Below are positions 1 through 12,117 of a stretch of 64,000 bases of DNA, piece by piece; position 1 is the first letter of the stretch; each line of letters starts with the position of its first letter. The translations under genes were made by a program, and so were the position numbers. The notes under the pieces were generated by a model. It had not been told where the DNA came from, ran no database searches, and saw only the letters and a list, made by a program, of their open reading frames with translations. The stretch comes from Maea johnstoni. Its lineage: Eukaryota; Annelida; Polychaeta; Spionida; Magelonidae. The DNA is taken from the NCBI GenBank assembly GCA_963942565.1, contig OZ012700.1:28345565-28409564 (forward strand), given 5' to 3'.

Positions 1-465
1 AGATTTTATCAAAAATGTCAGGCTGTTTTGGCCGCTGCGAGCATTAATGGGTCAAAAATGCATGGATCAAAACATTAGGGGGCAATGGGTTTTTATGTTA
101 TTTTGATATTTCTGGTAGGAAAATTCAGTGTAAATCCAGAAAGAGGTTGTAAAATATTGTGTGATTTATGTTGTTGTTTTCTGCTTGGACCCATCTATTC
201 TCTGAGTGCCAAGGCTGTCTTATGCAAATTTCTTTACATGTTTAAATTTTTCGTCTGGATCTAAGATATCTTTGAAAATAACTTGGAAATTGAGAATTGT
301 TTCATAAAATATTTGAAGGAGAGTTGTTGGTAATGTCCTATTTAACATTCCTCCTTCAAATATTTTTCAAACTATGCTTTTGCTTGAAAGATATCATCAA
401 AATTGTCTGGCTGCTTTTGGTCGCTGTGAGTATTAATAGGTGAAGACCATGAAGTTAAAGAAATA
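1..465. repeat. Interspersed repeat with CTCCTTCAAATATTT hairpin
   Basis: No gene is seen. At 308-372 a segment reads AATATTTGAAGGAG and, after a short loop, its complement CTCCTTCAAATATT. On both sides lie related stretches (TCAAAAATGTCAGGCTG at 9 and TCAAAATTGTCTGGCTG at 389). Similar hairpin-bearing segments recur near 800-1025, 37480-37620, 54030-54280 and 61868-62110, so this is an old interspersed family, probably a MITE. Ends and duplications could not be fixed here. Confidence 0.5.
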
Positions 466-540
466 TACAAAAGAAACTGCATTTTCTTCTCGGTGTAACA
501 GCTATCCTTTAAATGTTATTGTAAAATGTTCAGTTTTGAA

Positions 541-752
541 TTAACCCTTCCAATGCTGAGGCTTCTTTCAGCCAAAGCTCAAGGATGCAGAAATATTTGT
601 AGACCATCTAAAACCTGTCATGTTGGTTTTCATCGCATAGCTCTCATTGAGTTCTATCATATAAGTACCCATATGCCATGATTTTGGTCAATTTTCAGGT
701 TTTTTGCATCATTTTGTATTTGCCAAATTGCCTCCAGCAGCATAAGTGTTAA
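541..752 (-). mobile_element. MITE-like repeat, TTAACCCTT family, copy 1
   Basis: A segment of about 210 bp begins TTAACCCTTCCAATGCTGA and ends CAGCATAAGTGTTAA, so its ends are imperfect inverted repeats beginning TTAA. The same sequence occurs in opposite orientation at 1387-1600, 3594-3792 and 25662-25858. There is no coding capacity. Four diverged copies in 26 kb point to a non-autonomous DNA transposon family. TTAA may belong to the target rather than the element. Confidence 0.6.
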
Positions 753-1386
753 CAGCATGTCTTGCTTGAATCAGTTTATAAAGGCTCGACTATTTTGATG
801 ATATTTCTTTTAGAAAAAAGCATCCTTTAGAATATATTTGAACAACATCCTTCCATTTACACTCAGAGCGGCCAAAAGAGGCCTGCTGATTTTGCAAATA
901 TTTAACCCACAAAAGCGTTTTCTTCAAATTATTCGAGGGAGAAATGTTGATCAGAAGTCAGACAACTCTCTTTCAAATATTTTGTGAACTCCCTCTTTAT
1001 TCCCATGTTATTTTCAAAAGTATGAGAGTAGCAGACAATACTTGCAGACAACACTTTTCAACTTGAGCTTCAAGCTCTAAGGGTCAGTATCCATGTATTG
1101 AGTAAGCCCCAGACATAATGATGAACATCGCTTAGAGTAAAACAGTACAGTACGGTATTGGTACCAATCAAACGTTACAGTATTTTAACAGTGCAGTTAA
1201 CTGTACTGATCACATTTTTACCTTATAAATTTTGTTTTGAATAGTCAAGTTTAAGATCTTGGACAACCCCTAATTAATGATAACTTCACATTGGTTAGTA
1301 TCGTTGGCAGTACCTTTAGGGAATGAGACGATGTGATACAGTACTTTTTAAAATGATACTGGTGCAGGTACCTGTACCAGTTCCTC
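753..1386. other. Non-coding stretch with partial repeat
   Basis: No gene seen. Around 800-1025 lies a second, diverged relative of the CTCCTTCAAATATTT repeat. The rest is AT-rich sequence without supported exons. Confidence 0.4.
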
Positions 1387-1600
1387 TTAACCCTTATGCT
1401 GCTGGTGGATAATTTGGCCAAAACAAAATGATGCAAAGAACCTGAAAAATGACCTAAACCCTGGCACATGGGTACTCATCTGAGAGCACTCATCGAGAGC
1501 TCTTCAATGACTACCAACATGACAGGTTTTAGATGGTTTTCAAAAATATTTGCATCCTTGTGGTTTGGACGAAAGAAGGGTTCAGCATTGGAAGGGTTTA
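1387..1600 (+). mobile_element. MITE-like repeat, TTAACCCTT family, copy 2
   Basis: This copy begins TTAACCCTTATGCTGCTGG and ends CAGCATTGGAAGGGTTTA. It is the same family as 541-752 but on the opposite strand. The two copies flank about 630 bp and could pair as a large hairpin. Confidence 0.6.
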
Positions 1601-3593
1601 CGGTATTCAACCCTAATTGTGTAATACCCTGACATTCCTTGTTTGAGATAAGAGATAAGTTCCACGTATGAATCCCTTGATTTTTGGGTTATTTTTCATG
1701 AATGGTTGTGTTAATACTGATAAGTCTTTCTTCTGAGTTTTTCCTGTGTATTCTGATTGTGCTGTAAATAATAAATATCAATGGTTTTAGCTAATTTTGT
1801 ATCAGATATGTGTGAAAAGATTCTGTTTCTACAATAATGTTTTGGTGATGATTTGCATTGCTTAGATATGTGAGTGATAATTTTCTTTGCCAGTTGTTTT
1901 TGCGTATACCAAGAAAAATAGGGAAAATGCTTGGATAGTGTGTAAGTCTTTTAGCTATATTTGGTAAGGGACATAATCAGCTTATTGGGTCCAAGTTTGT
2001 TTTCAGTGTTTGATTGGCTAAAATGTGTCACATGATATGTTTTCAGTAATTTGATTGGCTAAAATGTGTCACATGATGTTTTCAGTATTTTGATTGGCTA
2101 AGATGTGTCACCTGATGTATTTTGATTGGCTAAGATGCATCACATGATACAATTCAGTCAAATTCAAAATATTGCTGGACCTACCCATCCTGCATCAGAC
2201 TTAATGACTATTATGGTCTGTAAATCTGACCAATGAGGTTTCCTCCAACTGTCACTGGTCATGAAGTTGCCTCAACGTGTTAAAAGTGGCCGAAATAGTG
2301 ACAATCAAATAACCATTCCACTTTCCCTGCTTAGTACCTGCATCTACAAGATTTACCATAAATTCTCAGAAATTTAGACCACCATAGGAACTTGGGCCAC
2401 TATAATTATTTAGCATAATATTCAATGGGAAATTTGGGCAACCCTCGATCTATCGCCTATTGCCATTTCACAAAATATGGACCTACCTGTAAATCTTGCT
2501 GATACTACAGCAATGTATTTCCAGAAAACTTGGGCCACCATCAACCCATAACAATTCTAATTTTTAGAAAGTGTCCTAAATTATTGATGATTTACGGTAA
2601 CTCCCTGATCCCCCCCTTCCAACCCCTTTCCCCTCCCACTTCTTATCCACTTAACCTTAGTATTATTATATCAATGCAACGTGGGCCTTGTGTTGTTAAT
2701 GGGTCAGAGTAGTATTTGATACAGGGCTGTGGGCCTAAAAGGATGATGCAGTGCCAACATTTAATTTGTGCACTAAATGCATGGGCAGAATACACAACCG
2801 CGCGCCTGATTACCAGCCAGCTTCCTGGGCATGGATGACCTCAAAAACTGACCTTTACTTTGATTTGCAAGCTACGTGGGTCATTGATGTGCTTGGCTTA
2901 TTTTTTTGAAATGTTATCCATGGGTGTTTGTACAACCAGGCACTGACAGACGTCCGGTCGACTGGTGCAGGAATTAAATGTGTGTATTGCACTTATGCTC
3001 TTACAGTGAAATGATGATGATGATGATGATAAAAAGATGATCATATTTTCTTAAAAAATGCTAACTTACTTGCAAGCCAACTTGCAGCTGTACATTTGTA
3101 TCATACATTGCTAATAATAAAGGAAGGGAAGAAAGCTTAATGTGTTGTTACTCATTTATTTACAACCCATATCTGATGTGGAAGTAAACTGGCTAGTTGT
3201 CTTTGGTTTGACATTAATTTATGTAGCAGTCGAAGGCTTATGTCATATCTCAACGAGATAAAAAAAACCCTGAACACCCAAAAATGTCTTTCTCCCTAGA
3301 CGTTTTTCAGTTGCAAATTGTGTAGAAGGCAAAGACATTTTTTGTTAAAAATTAATCTTGGCAATTCCGACTTATGGGGTCAAAGCCCTGTTTCTGGAAT
3401 TACTCGATTTTGCCCCATGATTCCTTCATAACAGCAAAAAAATGCTATAAGCATAGCAAAACACTAGTTCAGGCAGTTAGAGTATTTCTGAAGGTATAAA
3501 CATTTTCAAAGAAAGCGAATTATAGAGAATGAGATATAATCTAAATCGGATTATATTTTCAAAAATCTGTTGAAAAAATAAGTCTGTGACGTA
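1601..3593. other. Non-coding stretch apart from the CCAAT/E-box repeats
   Basis: No exon, RNA gene or mobile element could be supported here other than the tandem repeats at 2005-2150, described separately. An ATG repeat lies near 3012-3030. Confidence 0.3.
2005..2150 (+). repeat. Four tandem CCAAT plus E-box repeats
   Basis: A unit of about 35-50 bp is repeated four times. Each copy contains GATTGGCTAA, the complement of an AGCCAAT (NF-Y type) box, followed by GTGTCACATGA or GCATCACATGA, an E-box of the TCACATGA kind (one copy reads CACCTGA). The order and spacing are kept in every copy. It could be an upstream regulatory array or simply a short minisatellite. No start codon or TATA box next to it is convincing. 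Confidence 0.45.
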
Positions 3594-3792
3594 GTGCTGG
3601 TAGCTAGTTTGGCCAATACAAAACGTGGTAAAAACCCTGAAAAATTAGTGAACCCCTGAAATATGGGTACTCATTTGAGAGCACTCAGCAAGAGCTTTCC
3701 AATGAATACCAACATGGCAGGGATTAGATGGTTTTGAAAAGTCTTTGCGTCCATGTGCTTTGGACGAAAGTAGCCTCAGCATTAGAAGGGTT
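3594..3792 (+). mobile_element. MITE-like repeat, TTAACCCTT family, copy 3
   Basis: About 200 bp align by eye with 1387-1600: GCTGGTAGCTAGTTTGGCC at the start, CATGGGTACTCAT-type motif inside, and CAGCATTAGAAGGGTTAAG at the end. Non-coding and diverged. Confidence 0.55.
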
Positions 3793-4274
3793 AAGGGAAT
3801 TCTCAAAAGGATGTGCTTGAAGGAAACATACATGCACTTTTATATCTAAATAAATGGTATCTTTTATGTATTTTTCATTTTTTAAATGTTTCGGTAATTG
3901 TCGGGTTGTCTGTACACTATGAGCATGACTTTGCAATTGAAACCCCATAAGTAATAAATTACTATGAAATTTGTGGGCACTTCTCTTTGGGAAATGCGCT
4001 TTTGTAATTTTATTTATTTTAAGTGATGTATGTGTTTGTTTGAGAACATGACAGTAGAGGCGGAAACCAAAGCAATGAGTCACTCATAGCAAACACAATT
4101 TGTGTAATTACCCCTGATCTGCCATTGCAGTAGGATAATTATGATAACATGTGCCAGTAGTCAAGAAAGTGATCGATCGATTTATTGACCAAATCCTCGA
4201 CATTTACTTTAGAAATAAAGTACATCAGGATTGAATTCTCTTGAGTAAGTAATAAAGCCCGCAGTGAACTGAAA
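3793..4274. other. Non-coding stretch left of the palindrome
   Basis: Nothing could be supported in this interval. It is AT-rich and ends at the 6-mer GGCCAG that borders the palindrome. Confidence 0.3.
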
Positions 4275-4280
4275 GGCCAG
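4275..4280 (+). repeat. GGCCAG direct repeat, left border of palindrome
   Basis: GGCCAG sits directly outside the first base of the left arm. The same 6-mer in the same orientation sits directly outside the last base of the right arm (21058-21063). A plain inverted duplication would not be expected to give this. It is the pattern of a 6-bp target-site duplication. A chance match at a fixed place is about one in four thousand. Confidence 0.55.
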
Positions 4281-4582
4281 TGATGAAATGGGGGGGGGTA
4301 TAAGCAACTTGGGGCACTTTAGGCAACTCTGATTTCCCCTGGCCAACTTGGGCTGGTATAGACAACTGGGTTACTATAATCAACTGTTGATTGATCTAAT
4401 TATCAATTTATGACGTCATGGGGGATTAATCTGTCACAGGTGTTATGTTTACACAGGTATTATCATTGCCCTATGTCTTGTCATCAGCCAACAGGGATTT
4501 TCCATGGACAACTGGGTCTCCATAGACAAGAGGGTTTCTAGAGACAACTATAATTTGGTATATTCTGGCATCATTAGGAATA

Positions 4583-4585
<3 letters not shown>

Positions 4586-4663
<78 letters not shown>

Positions 4664-4671
4664 TATATACT
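4586..4671. repeat. AT dinucleotide microsatellite (left arm)
   Basis: A pure run of AT repeats of about 80 bases, followed by about 400 bases of pyrimidine-rich DNA with repeated TTTATAATNATCATTTTNAT motifs. The mirrored run at 20644-20752 is longer, which accounts for most of the length difference between the arms. Confidence 0.9.
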
Positions 4672-5339
4672 TATATCATAATTTTTTTTTCCTTTTGTTC
4701 TTTTTTCTTTTCTTTCTTTGTTATTTATGCACTTTATAATTATCATTTTTATGTTATCATTATTATTTTTCTTTTTTTCTTTTTTTTCTTTTCTTTTTTT
4801 TCTGTTATTTGTGCACTTTATAATCATCATTTTGTTATTATTATTTTTTTTCTTTTGATCTTTTTTTTTCTTTTCTTTTTCTTTGTTATTAAAGCACTTT
4901 ATAATAATCATTTTTGATATTATTTTTTTTCTTTTGTTTTTTTTTCTTTATTTATTCACTTTATTCTTTTCTTTTTGCTTTATCAATTTCATTATTGTCA
5001 TTTTATTAATTTTATCATTTCTATAAAAAAATTCTTTTTTTTTTCTGTCATACAATCACTTTATTATTGTCACTTATATTTTCATTATTATTATTATTAT
5101 TATTATTTATTATTCATTATAATTACATTTATTCATTTCATTCTTTTTCCAGAGAAAGTCAATTATTCCAATGTTAATCATTTTGATAACCAAAATGTCA
5201 CTTACCAATAAGGATAATAAGTTTACACCTACATTAGAGTTACAGATTCTTGTACATGTCATATGGTTTTTACTGTGTGTGTATGTGTGTGTGTAAAATA
5301 TCACACTTAGACATCCTAAAGAAATCTGCTGACACAACC

Positions 5340-6640
5340 CCCTCTGATGGACATTGTTGAATTTTTTAGATGTTTATTGTCAAATGGAACTTAGAGTGAT
5401 CAGACATATCCCATGCCATTCAGGGTGATACCCACACCCCCACTGATGGACATTTTGGATATTTTTAGATGTTTATTGTCAAATAGAACTTAAAGTGATC
5501 AAGCTTACCCCATATCATTCAAGGTGTTACCCACACCCCCTCTATTGGACATTTAGGAATTTATTAGATGTTTAGTGTCAAATGGAACTTAGGGTGATCA
5601 GGCCTACCCCATTGCCATTCAGGGTGATACCCTGACCCTCTATTGGACATTTTGGATTTTTTTAGCTGTTTGTTGTCATATTGAACTTAGAGTGATCAAG
5701 TCTATCCCATACCAGTCAGGGAAATACTATCTCTAATTATAGAAACACATTTATAGAAACCATAAACAAAGCCACTTGTAACCTCATCAGGGCCTTAGTC
5801 CCAGGGTGTGAAGGGATTATCTCTGGAATCCCCTGTGACTCACCCACACCTGGCATCTTGGTCAATATTGTTTACACTGGTGATTTAGTGAAAGGGGAGG
5901 TGTTTAATTAGGTGCATACGTGAAGATGTTCCTTATGAAATGACAGACTAACCCCATACCTTGGACTGGGGATTTACTCAAGATACTACTACTACTTACA
6001 CCTTAGTTGAATTACTTGTGATCTTAATGATACAGGATGGCACCCAATCACACTTGTGGGATTTATTAGTAGTTTTTTACTCTTCTTAACTTAGATTATT
6101 GGGCCTACCCTATACCACTCAGGGCAATACCCACACCCCCTCTGAAGGGCATTTTGGAATTTCATAGTAGTTTGTTGTCTCATTTAACTTAAGAGTTATC
6201 AGGCCTACCCCATAACATTCAGGGTGATACCCATATCCCCTCTTTTGACATTTTGGATTTTTTTTAGTATTTTGTTATCCCATAAAACTCAACCAGCCTC
6301 AAAGCATTCGTATTGATACCCACACCCCCTCTATTGGATATTCTTGGGTATTCTATGTGTTTTACTCATCCTTTTAACTCTAGCAGGTTATTTATATGTC
6401 CAGGTTATTCAGAGTGGACCAGCTATCAGACATTTTGGGCATTTTAAGCATTGTACTGTCCCTTCAACTTATTGGTAATTTGGAGATGTTTCCATAGGTA
6501 AGTGCCCTATCTAACTTAACTGTCTGAGGCCTACCCGAACCAATTCTTATTGATACCCACACCCCTTGAATGTACATTTGGGGTATTTTATGAATTGTAC
6601 TGCCCCTATCAATTTATTATGGCTTATTCATGTTTCTCAC
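5340..6640 (+). repeat. Degenerate ~100-bp minisatellite (left arm)
   Basis: Units of about 100 bases repeat the phrases TGATACCCACACCCCCTCT, GGACATTTTGGATTTTTTAG and TTAGAGTGATCAGGCCTACC. The first four units (5340-5730) are regular and later ones are increasingly diverged. No coding frame is kept. The mirrored array is at 18670-19975. Confidence 0.7.
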
Positions 6641-6847
6641 ATTCTAGAATGATACATGACAAATCTTTCAATATGGTTCTCCACCCATCTATTGGACATG
6701 TTTGAAAATGTGTCAATTGTTATTCAATTACTTTTTATACTTCACATGTTTCTTCATTTTCTTGGTTTAACGTTTGTTCATACTTTCATTTTATTCTTAA
6801 TGTTTGTCATACTTGTTCTCCTAACCCTGAATTGCTGGCAACTTTTT

Positions 6848-6948
6848 TAAATGCCCCAGCAGGGATTCAAACCAAGGCAGTGGTGAGAGACAGCAGTAAG
6901 TGGCAACGACCACACTTCCATCAGGGCAGGCCCTAGGCCATAAGTGAA
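6848..6948 (-). mobile_element. tRNA-derived SINE-like segment (left arm)
   Basis: On the minus strand the segment reads TGGTTTGAATCCCTGCTGGGG, which contains a good match to the polymerase III B box (GGTTTGAATCC). It is preceded by TGTGGTCGTTGCCACTTACT. A diverged relative lies at 53000-53092. The acceptor stem does not pair convincingly, so it is more likely a SINE head or tRNA relic than a tRNA gene. Confidence 0.4.
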
Positions 6949-8160
6949 AGGTTATCTTTACAAGTAGGTACTTCACAAAACCTATGAATGTTTTCACATT
7001 GATTTACAATTCTTACCTTTGATCTTTTAATTTTGTGAATTTCATGCATTTGCTTTACTATACATTTTCATTAAGTTATTGTTGCTTGTTAGTTTTTGTA
7101 ATCTATATACTTTCTATACTTTATATCCTGTTTCTTATTTTTTGCTTAATAGTTTTCTTTATATCTTTATTTTATTTTTTAAGTTTTCGGCGTGCATTGA
7201 TTTGTAAATGAATAAGTTAACCTATCATTTTTAAATATATCTTTTCACTTAGTTATTTCCCATACTTACGGATTTACAAGTTTTATTTTGTTTGTTTTCT
7301 AAAATATCACATATTTTCTTTAATTTGAGAACATGTTTCACATTTTGCTGTAATAGGTACATGTATTATTTTACATGGACTCTACTTTTTGAGAACAAAT
7401 GCAAGGTGTAAGGGAAAGGTAATCCTTTACAAGTATGTACTTCACAAATGTTAATGTACCTTTTATTCTCTGGGTATAAAATTCACACAATATATTTCAT
7501 TTTAGATTTCATTTCATTTTTTAAACTTTGGGATTGCATACCTCACTGATTTGAACTACACATGGCTGATTGAATACAAAGACAGGCACACATGTACTGA
7601 AGTATGGACTATTTCAAATGGTCTTTCAAATTCTTATTATTATCATGTTCATTTATCCACGATTTAAACTACAGTAACAAGATTGAATCTATAAAGGTGC
7701 ATAACCTTGTAACCATGTATCCCAAACATTTCCATAAGGTGAGATCTCGCCCATTCCCAAAGTTGTATCAAATCAATGTTAAGGCTATTTACGTATGATT
7801 TGTACATAGATTGATGATTATAAAATCAAAAAGACAGTAGCATACCACCATATAGTGCAGCCTTGTCGTACATTTTAGTTTTTCAACTTTTGATTTTAGA
7901 TTTTAACTTGGTGAATGATAACAAAGTCTAGAACATACCACCTATACATATAATACCACATCAATTTCTGCCTATCAATGTAGACATTAGCTTACATGTA
8001 GAGAACACAGACAATTTTCCAAACCACAGGGTCCCAAGAATACAAATGTACGAAGAATATTCCATCTTCTGTTACATGAGAAAGCACTCACAACATACCT
8101 TGGAACCCAGTAAGGAGTTATAGGGTACAAATTAAATTGAAAATCAAACTTAAAATAAAT
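6949..8160. other. AT-rich stretch without supported genes (left arm)
   Basis: No exon, RNA or element was recognised in this interval or in its mirror at about 17155-18364. Short open frames here appear to be chance. Confidence 0.3.
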
Positions 8161-8267
8161 AAAATATATAGATGTAAAAAGAGCACACATGCACTAACTA
8201 TATGCTGACTACTTGACATAGCTGATAGAATGAGAACTGAATCATACACCGGGTACCATACACCACT

Positions 8268-8367
8268 TCATCTAAACTTTGTGTTCTTTACTTTCCACAT
8301 ATACTGATGAACCCGTAGCTCATCTTTATCCCTCACAGCAATCCAAAGATTTTCATCAAAGTACCTT
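8268..8367 (-). CDS. Candidate terminal exon Y, unit A (left arm)
   Basis: Mirror of 16945-17044. It encodes RYFDENLWIAVRDKDELRV, continues to KVKNTKFR and stops. See the right-arm copy for the reading. Confidence 0.35.
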
Positions 8368-9161
8368 CTGACACCTTAAATCACTAGTAACACTAGATGA
8401 GTGTATTTTCAACCTCCCCTCACTTGTCACCGCTATAAGTTTACATGTCTAGCCCTAAATCTTCTGAAACAATTGCACTCCACAGCATCTGTCAAAACCA
8501 TCCCATGCATTAACACCTACACCAACCCAACTACCAACGTCTACACATTTTGACAGAAAACTAACAGACCCCACACGTTGTTTCAGGTACTACTGTGTAG
8601 ACCACCACTGTGTACTGCAGTGCTACATCTTTTGCAGGCTTTATCACATTCCTAGAGTATTCAAAACCTAACTCTCTCTCTCAGGGGAATCATGGTTGTG
8701 ACACTCAAAAGAAATCTACACGTTTTTATTTATATACATGTATTAAAGTAAATAACAAAACAAGTCAGTAATAAACAAATTATGTATTTCCCTAGTTTTG
8801 TATTACATGTATTTATCAACACAGTATTTCTATCAATCTCTACTTTTGATCAAATACTCTTGTTTACATGCCCACAAACCCTTGCGTAAATGTTCTTATT
8901 TAGTACATACATCTAATATGAATAGAAGTAATGCATGAATGTGTCCATCATTTTGAATGTCAGAGCTAAACATGCTGTCTTTCATTCACAGGTAATGGTC
9001 AACACAATCTATTGATTTCATGTAGTGGATCCATTTTAGCTAAAATCAAGCGTAAAAAAGATTAAATATATAGATGTAAAAAGAGCACTAACTATTTGCT
9101 GACTACTTGACATAGCTGATAGAATGAGAACTGAATCATAAACCGGGTACCATACACCACT

Positions 9162-9261
9162 TCATCTACACTTAGTGTTCTTTACTTTCCACATATACTG
9201 ATGAACCCGTGGCTCATCTTTATCCCTCACAGCAATCCAAAGATTTTTATCAAAGTACTTT
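9162..9261 (-). CDS. Candidate terminal exon Y, unit B (left arm)
   Basis: Mirror of 16051-16150. It encodes KYFDKNLWIAVRDKDEPRV and ends KVKNTKCR and stop. Confidence 0.35.
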
Positions 9262-9623
9262 CTGACAGATTAAATCGCTAGTAACACTAGATGAGTGTCA
9301 TGAGGTGACCAGGGAAGAGGAAGAGAAGAAAGAGATGGTGACTATTGGAAATATGGTAATAGAAGTTGAGAAAGAGAACATGGAGTAGAATCAAACCATC
9401 ATCAGATAGGAGTAGGAAGGAAAATAGAGAGAAGGAGAAGAACATAAAGATATAATATTAAAAACTTGTTCGACTCAACCCTTTTATTTTCAACCACACT
9501 TCATTTGTCTCCGTTATAAGTGTTCATGTCTAGCCCTAAATTTTCTGGAAACTGTCAAAACCATCACATGCATTAACACCTCCACCATCCCAACTACCAA
9601 CGTCTACACCTTTTGACAGAAAA

Positions 9624-9776
9624 CTAAGAGCCGCCACTCTTTGTTTCAGGTACTACTTCGTAGACCACCACTGTGTACTGCAGTGCTACATCCTTTGAAG
9701 GCTTTATCACATTCCTAGAGTATTCAAAACCTACCTCTCTCTCAGGGGAATCATGGTTGTGACACTCAAAAGAAAT
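9624..9776 (-). CDS. Candidate exon X, unit B (left arm)
   Basis: Mirror of 15536-15688. One base differs (position 9628), so this copy would end GGS where the right arm ends GGY before the stop. That is one of the few differences between the arms and it falls in putative coding sequence. Confidence 0.4.
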   Translation of the reverse strand: MSFECHNHDSPEREVGFEYSRNVIKPSKDVALQYTVVVYEVVPETKSGGS

Positions 9777-9958
9777 CTACATGTTCATATTTAGTACACA
9801 CATCTAATGTGAATAGAAGTAATATATGAATGCCTCCATCATTTTGAATGTCAGAGCTAAACATGCTGTCCTTCAGATACGGGTAATGGTCAACACAATA
9901 TATTGATTTCATGTAGTGGATCCATTTTAGTGTGAAACAGTATTGGGGTCTTTTTCAC

Positions 9959-10057
9959 CTGTTGTAAAATACAATTTTCCAGAATCCTATCTCCCGCAGC
10001 ATGACGTGCATGTCTTTTTTCCGATCTAGATTTTGCATTTAAATGCTTCGATATATA
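9959..10057 (-). CDS. Candidate exon Z (left arm)
   Basis: Mirror of 15255-15353, 33 codons with whole-codon ends, joining exon X in phase. See the right-arm copy. Confidence 0.35.
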
Positions 10058-10234
10058 CTGCTTTAGACAAACTGGTGAAGTTGCTCAGTCATATATGGTA
10101 TCCTGCACATCCCTTCTATCTTTGCATCAAATGATAGCTCTTAAGGAATCCAGTGTTCATCAGTGCCTTACAGTGAACTAGGTAGATCACATTCGAGTGT
10201 ATTTCAGTGAGGTACTTGATGATACGTTTTTTAC

Positions 10235-10290
10235 CCTAGCTGCACCGAATAGGGGAACTGTTGGTGCCAATCTTAACTTCATATCACAGG
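10235..10290 (-). CDS. Candidate exon W (left arm)
   Basis: Mirror of 15022-15077. It encodes CDMKLRLAPTVPLFGAAR after a good polypyrimidine tract and acceptor. Confidence 0.3.
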
Positions 10291-10947
10291 CTGAGAGAAG
10301 GATAATACCACTGTTTTGTTTTGAGATGCAGGTTACACATACTCTTCTATGAACCATGGGGTGTTTGAGTGCAACTGGACAGAAAGTGCTGTTTAATGCA
10401 CTAACATCCAGAGAGTTATTACTAAAGCTATTAACATAACTTGGTTTGCAACGAATAGGTAAACTCCTTCACATGAGACAAGTGTATGAAATATGTTTAT
10501 TATAATTACTACTTCTAAGAATGATTTTATTATTTTATGTGCAACTTCATAGCCACCTTCCCTTTTAGAGTAAATGCTATACATGTTTATTACCTTAACA
10601 AACTAATTTTCTTTAGGATGAAGATTTTACGACAAACAATGTTATTTATATTTTAAAATTGGTACTTGGTTGTTACTGACTTTATAACCTTATATGTATA
10701 TTTTGTTTTCCAACTGTTTCTTTAGGGCCATCAGGCCAGTTCTCTTATCTGATAGGGGCACCAGAAATTTCTACACTAACTAGAGTAGGTATTAATTGGT
10801 TGGTATGTCAAGTGAGTACACCAAAAGTAGTCTTCTCAGTGAAATAGGTGCAATTTTTTCGGAGCGGTCAATTATGATCTTCGGGTAGTTTGATTAATGA
10901 GGAATGCTTGTGGTTATGACATCTGTGAGGTGGTCTGGATGCTCTGA

Positions 10948-11762
10948 ATGGTAGACAAAGTTGTTAAAATACCCCTTTGTCTAGTGAGGGCTCTACTGTA
11001 TTCTGTGGTATTCAAGATGTCTGGTTATGGAAATAACAAGCCAACAATAGGCGGAGTTGAAAGAGACCATGAACTCAAAATAATGCTCAAGGGTAGAGTT
11101 GGTAGTTACAAAGACACTAATGTTACTTATTTTAAATCTAATCAATCAACCTTTGGGGCACTATTGTATCACTATGAGTCAACTGGGTACAGATGTGGCT
11201 TATTTCTCAGATATAAATCCCCATAGAACTCTTCACCTGCTCCCCCAAAACTTATTTCCTCTAGATTTAACCCTTTGCCATTAAAGAAAGTGACTAATTT
11301 CTATCCTGATCACTAACAACTGGCTAGTCAAAATTTACGCAACAAATAAAGAAAGAGGGTGTGCAAGAAACTGGGGCAATGAGAATTTGTCTGTTTAAAA
11401 GCAAGATGGTTTCACTGTCCATGAGTATGCCAGAAAGTTTTCAAAGAAAAACGGGCGTTAGTTTTGGATAAGACATATACCAAGCATATTTGAGTGGCAT
11501 AACTTATCATTCCGATTAAACAGAGAAACAAAACATGCTCTTTATCATTACAACATATTAATAAGATAGACCAACCAAGGCTAAAACTGGGGAAATTGTA
11601 GTCAGGGCGTTAAAGCTCTTTGTTAATACTGAATTTATTCCAAGATGTCCAACCGCTGTGTATTGGATGAAGGATATGCATAATGCAACTATACTTGGTA
11701 CTTTTTATCTCTATGAGTTACAAAAAGTGAAAAACCAGTCGATGATTATTGAAAATAGATAA
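10948..11762 (+). pseudogene. Decayed protein-like region of unknown origin (left arm)
   Basis: About 800 bases on this strand (minus strand in the right arm, 13550-14364) carry a series of protein-like open stretches in more than one frame. One holds SGYGNNKPTIGGVERDHEL near its start and another EFIPRCPTAVYWMKDMHN near its end. Composition looks coding, with aromatic, charged and proline-rich words and no low complexity, but the region is broken in several places. It runs opposite to the exons W-Z-X-Y of the same arm. I recognise no family. It could be the remnant of a gene carried by the palindromic element. Confidence 0.4.
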
Positions 11763-11895
11763 AAAAATCATCAGGAAAGGTGAAGTATAAAGAAGATAGG
11801 AGAATATGGTTAAATGCTTCTGCTACTCTGATAGGGTTATATTTTGATTGAAAGGAAATGAAATGAACAACGTTAGATTGTCTTTACCTTTTCTG

Positions 11896-12117
11896 TTATT
11901 TGTATCTGTCATGAGCATCATACTCATCGAGATAATCTGGAGAAGGAGCAGTTGATGGATCCTCCAGCATAATCCATTCTTTTTCAGTATCTTTGGTATC
12001 ATATCCAATAACATAGTAAACAAAGTCTGACTCCTTTTTTCTGGTAAAAATATACCAAAAGAAGAGCACATGTAACAGAGAAACTAGTAAGAATATTTTT
12101 AGGACCCGTTGCACCAT
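11896..12117 (-). CDS. Small membrane protein or first exon, gene 1, left copy
   Basis: Identical mirror of 13194-13415 (73 codons). See the right-arm entry. This copy reads leftwards and is divergent from the truncated gene 2 copy at 12296. Confidence 0.5.
   Translation of the reverse strand: MVQRVLKIFLLVSLLHVLFFWYIFTRKKESDFVYYVIGYDTKDTEKEWIMLEDPSTAPSPDYLDEYDAHDRYK

Larger units (their letters stand above)
8161..9940. repeat. Internal tandem duplication in the left arm
   Basis: Two diverged direct copies, about 8161-9040 and 9061-9940, both run from a segment reading ATATATAGATGTAAAAAGAG to one reading GTAGTGGATCCATTTTAG. Each carries the same pair of candidate exons. The copies differ at many bases and by insertions, whereas the two arms differ hardly at all. 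The tandem duplication is therefore much older than the palindrome. Confidence 0.75.

Noticed and set aside
4471-5211. Long open frames of IYIYIY and NNNKKK type in and near the AT microsatellite (and mirrored)
   Set aside because: They are translations of AT and T-rich simple sequence on both strands, not genes.
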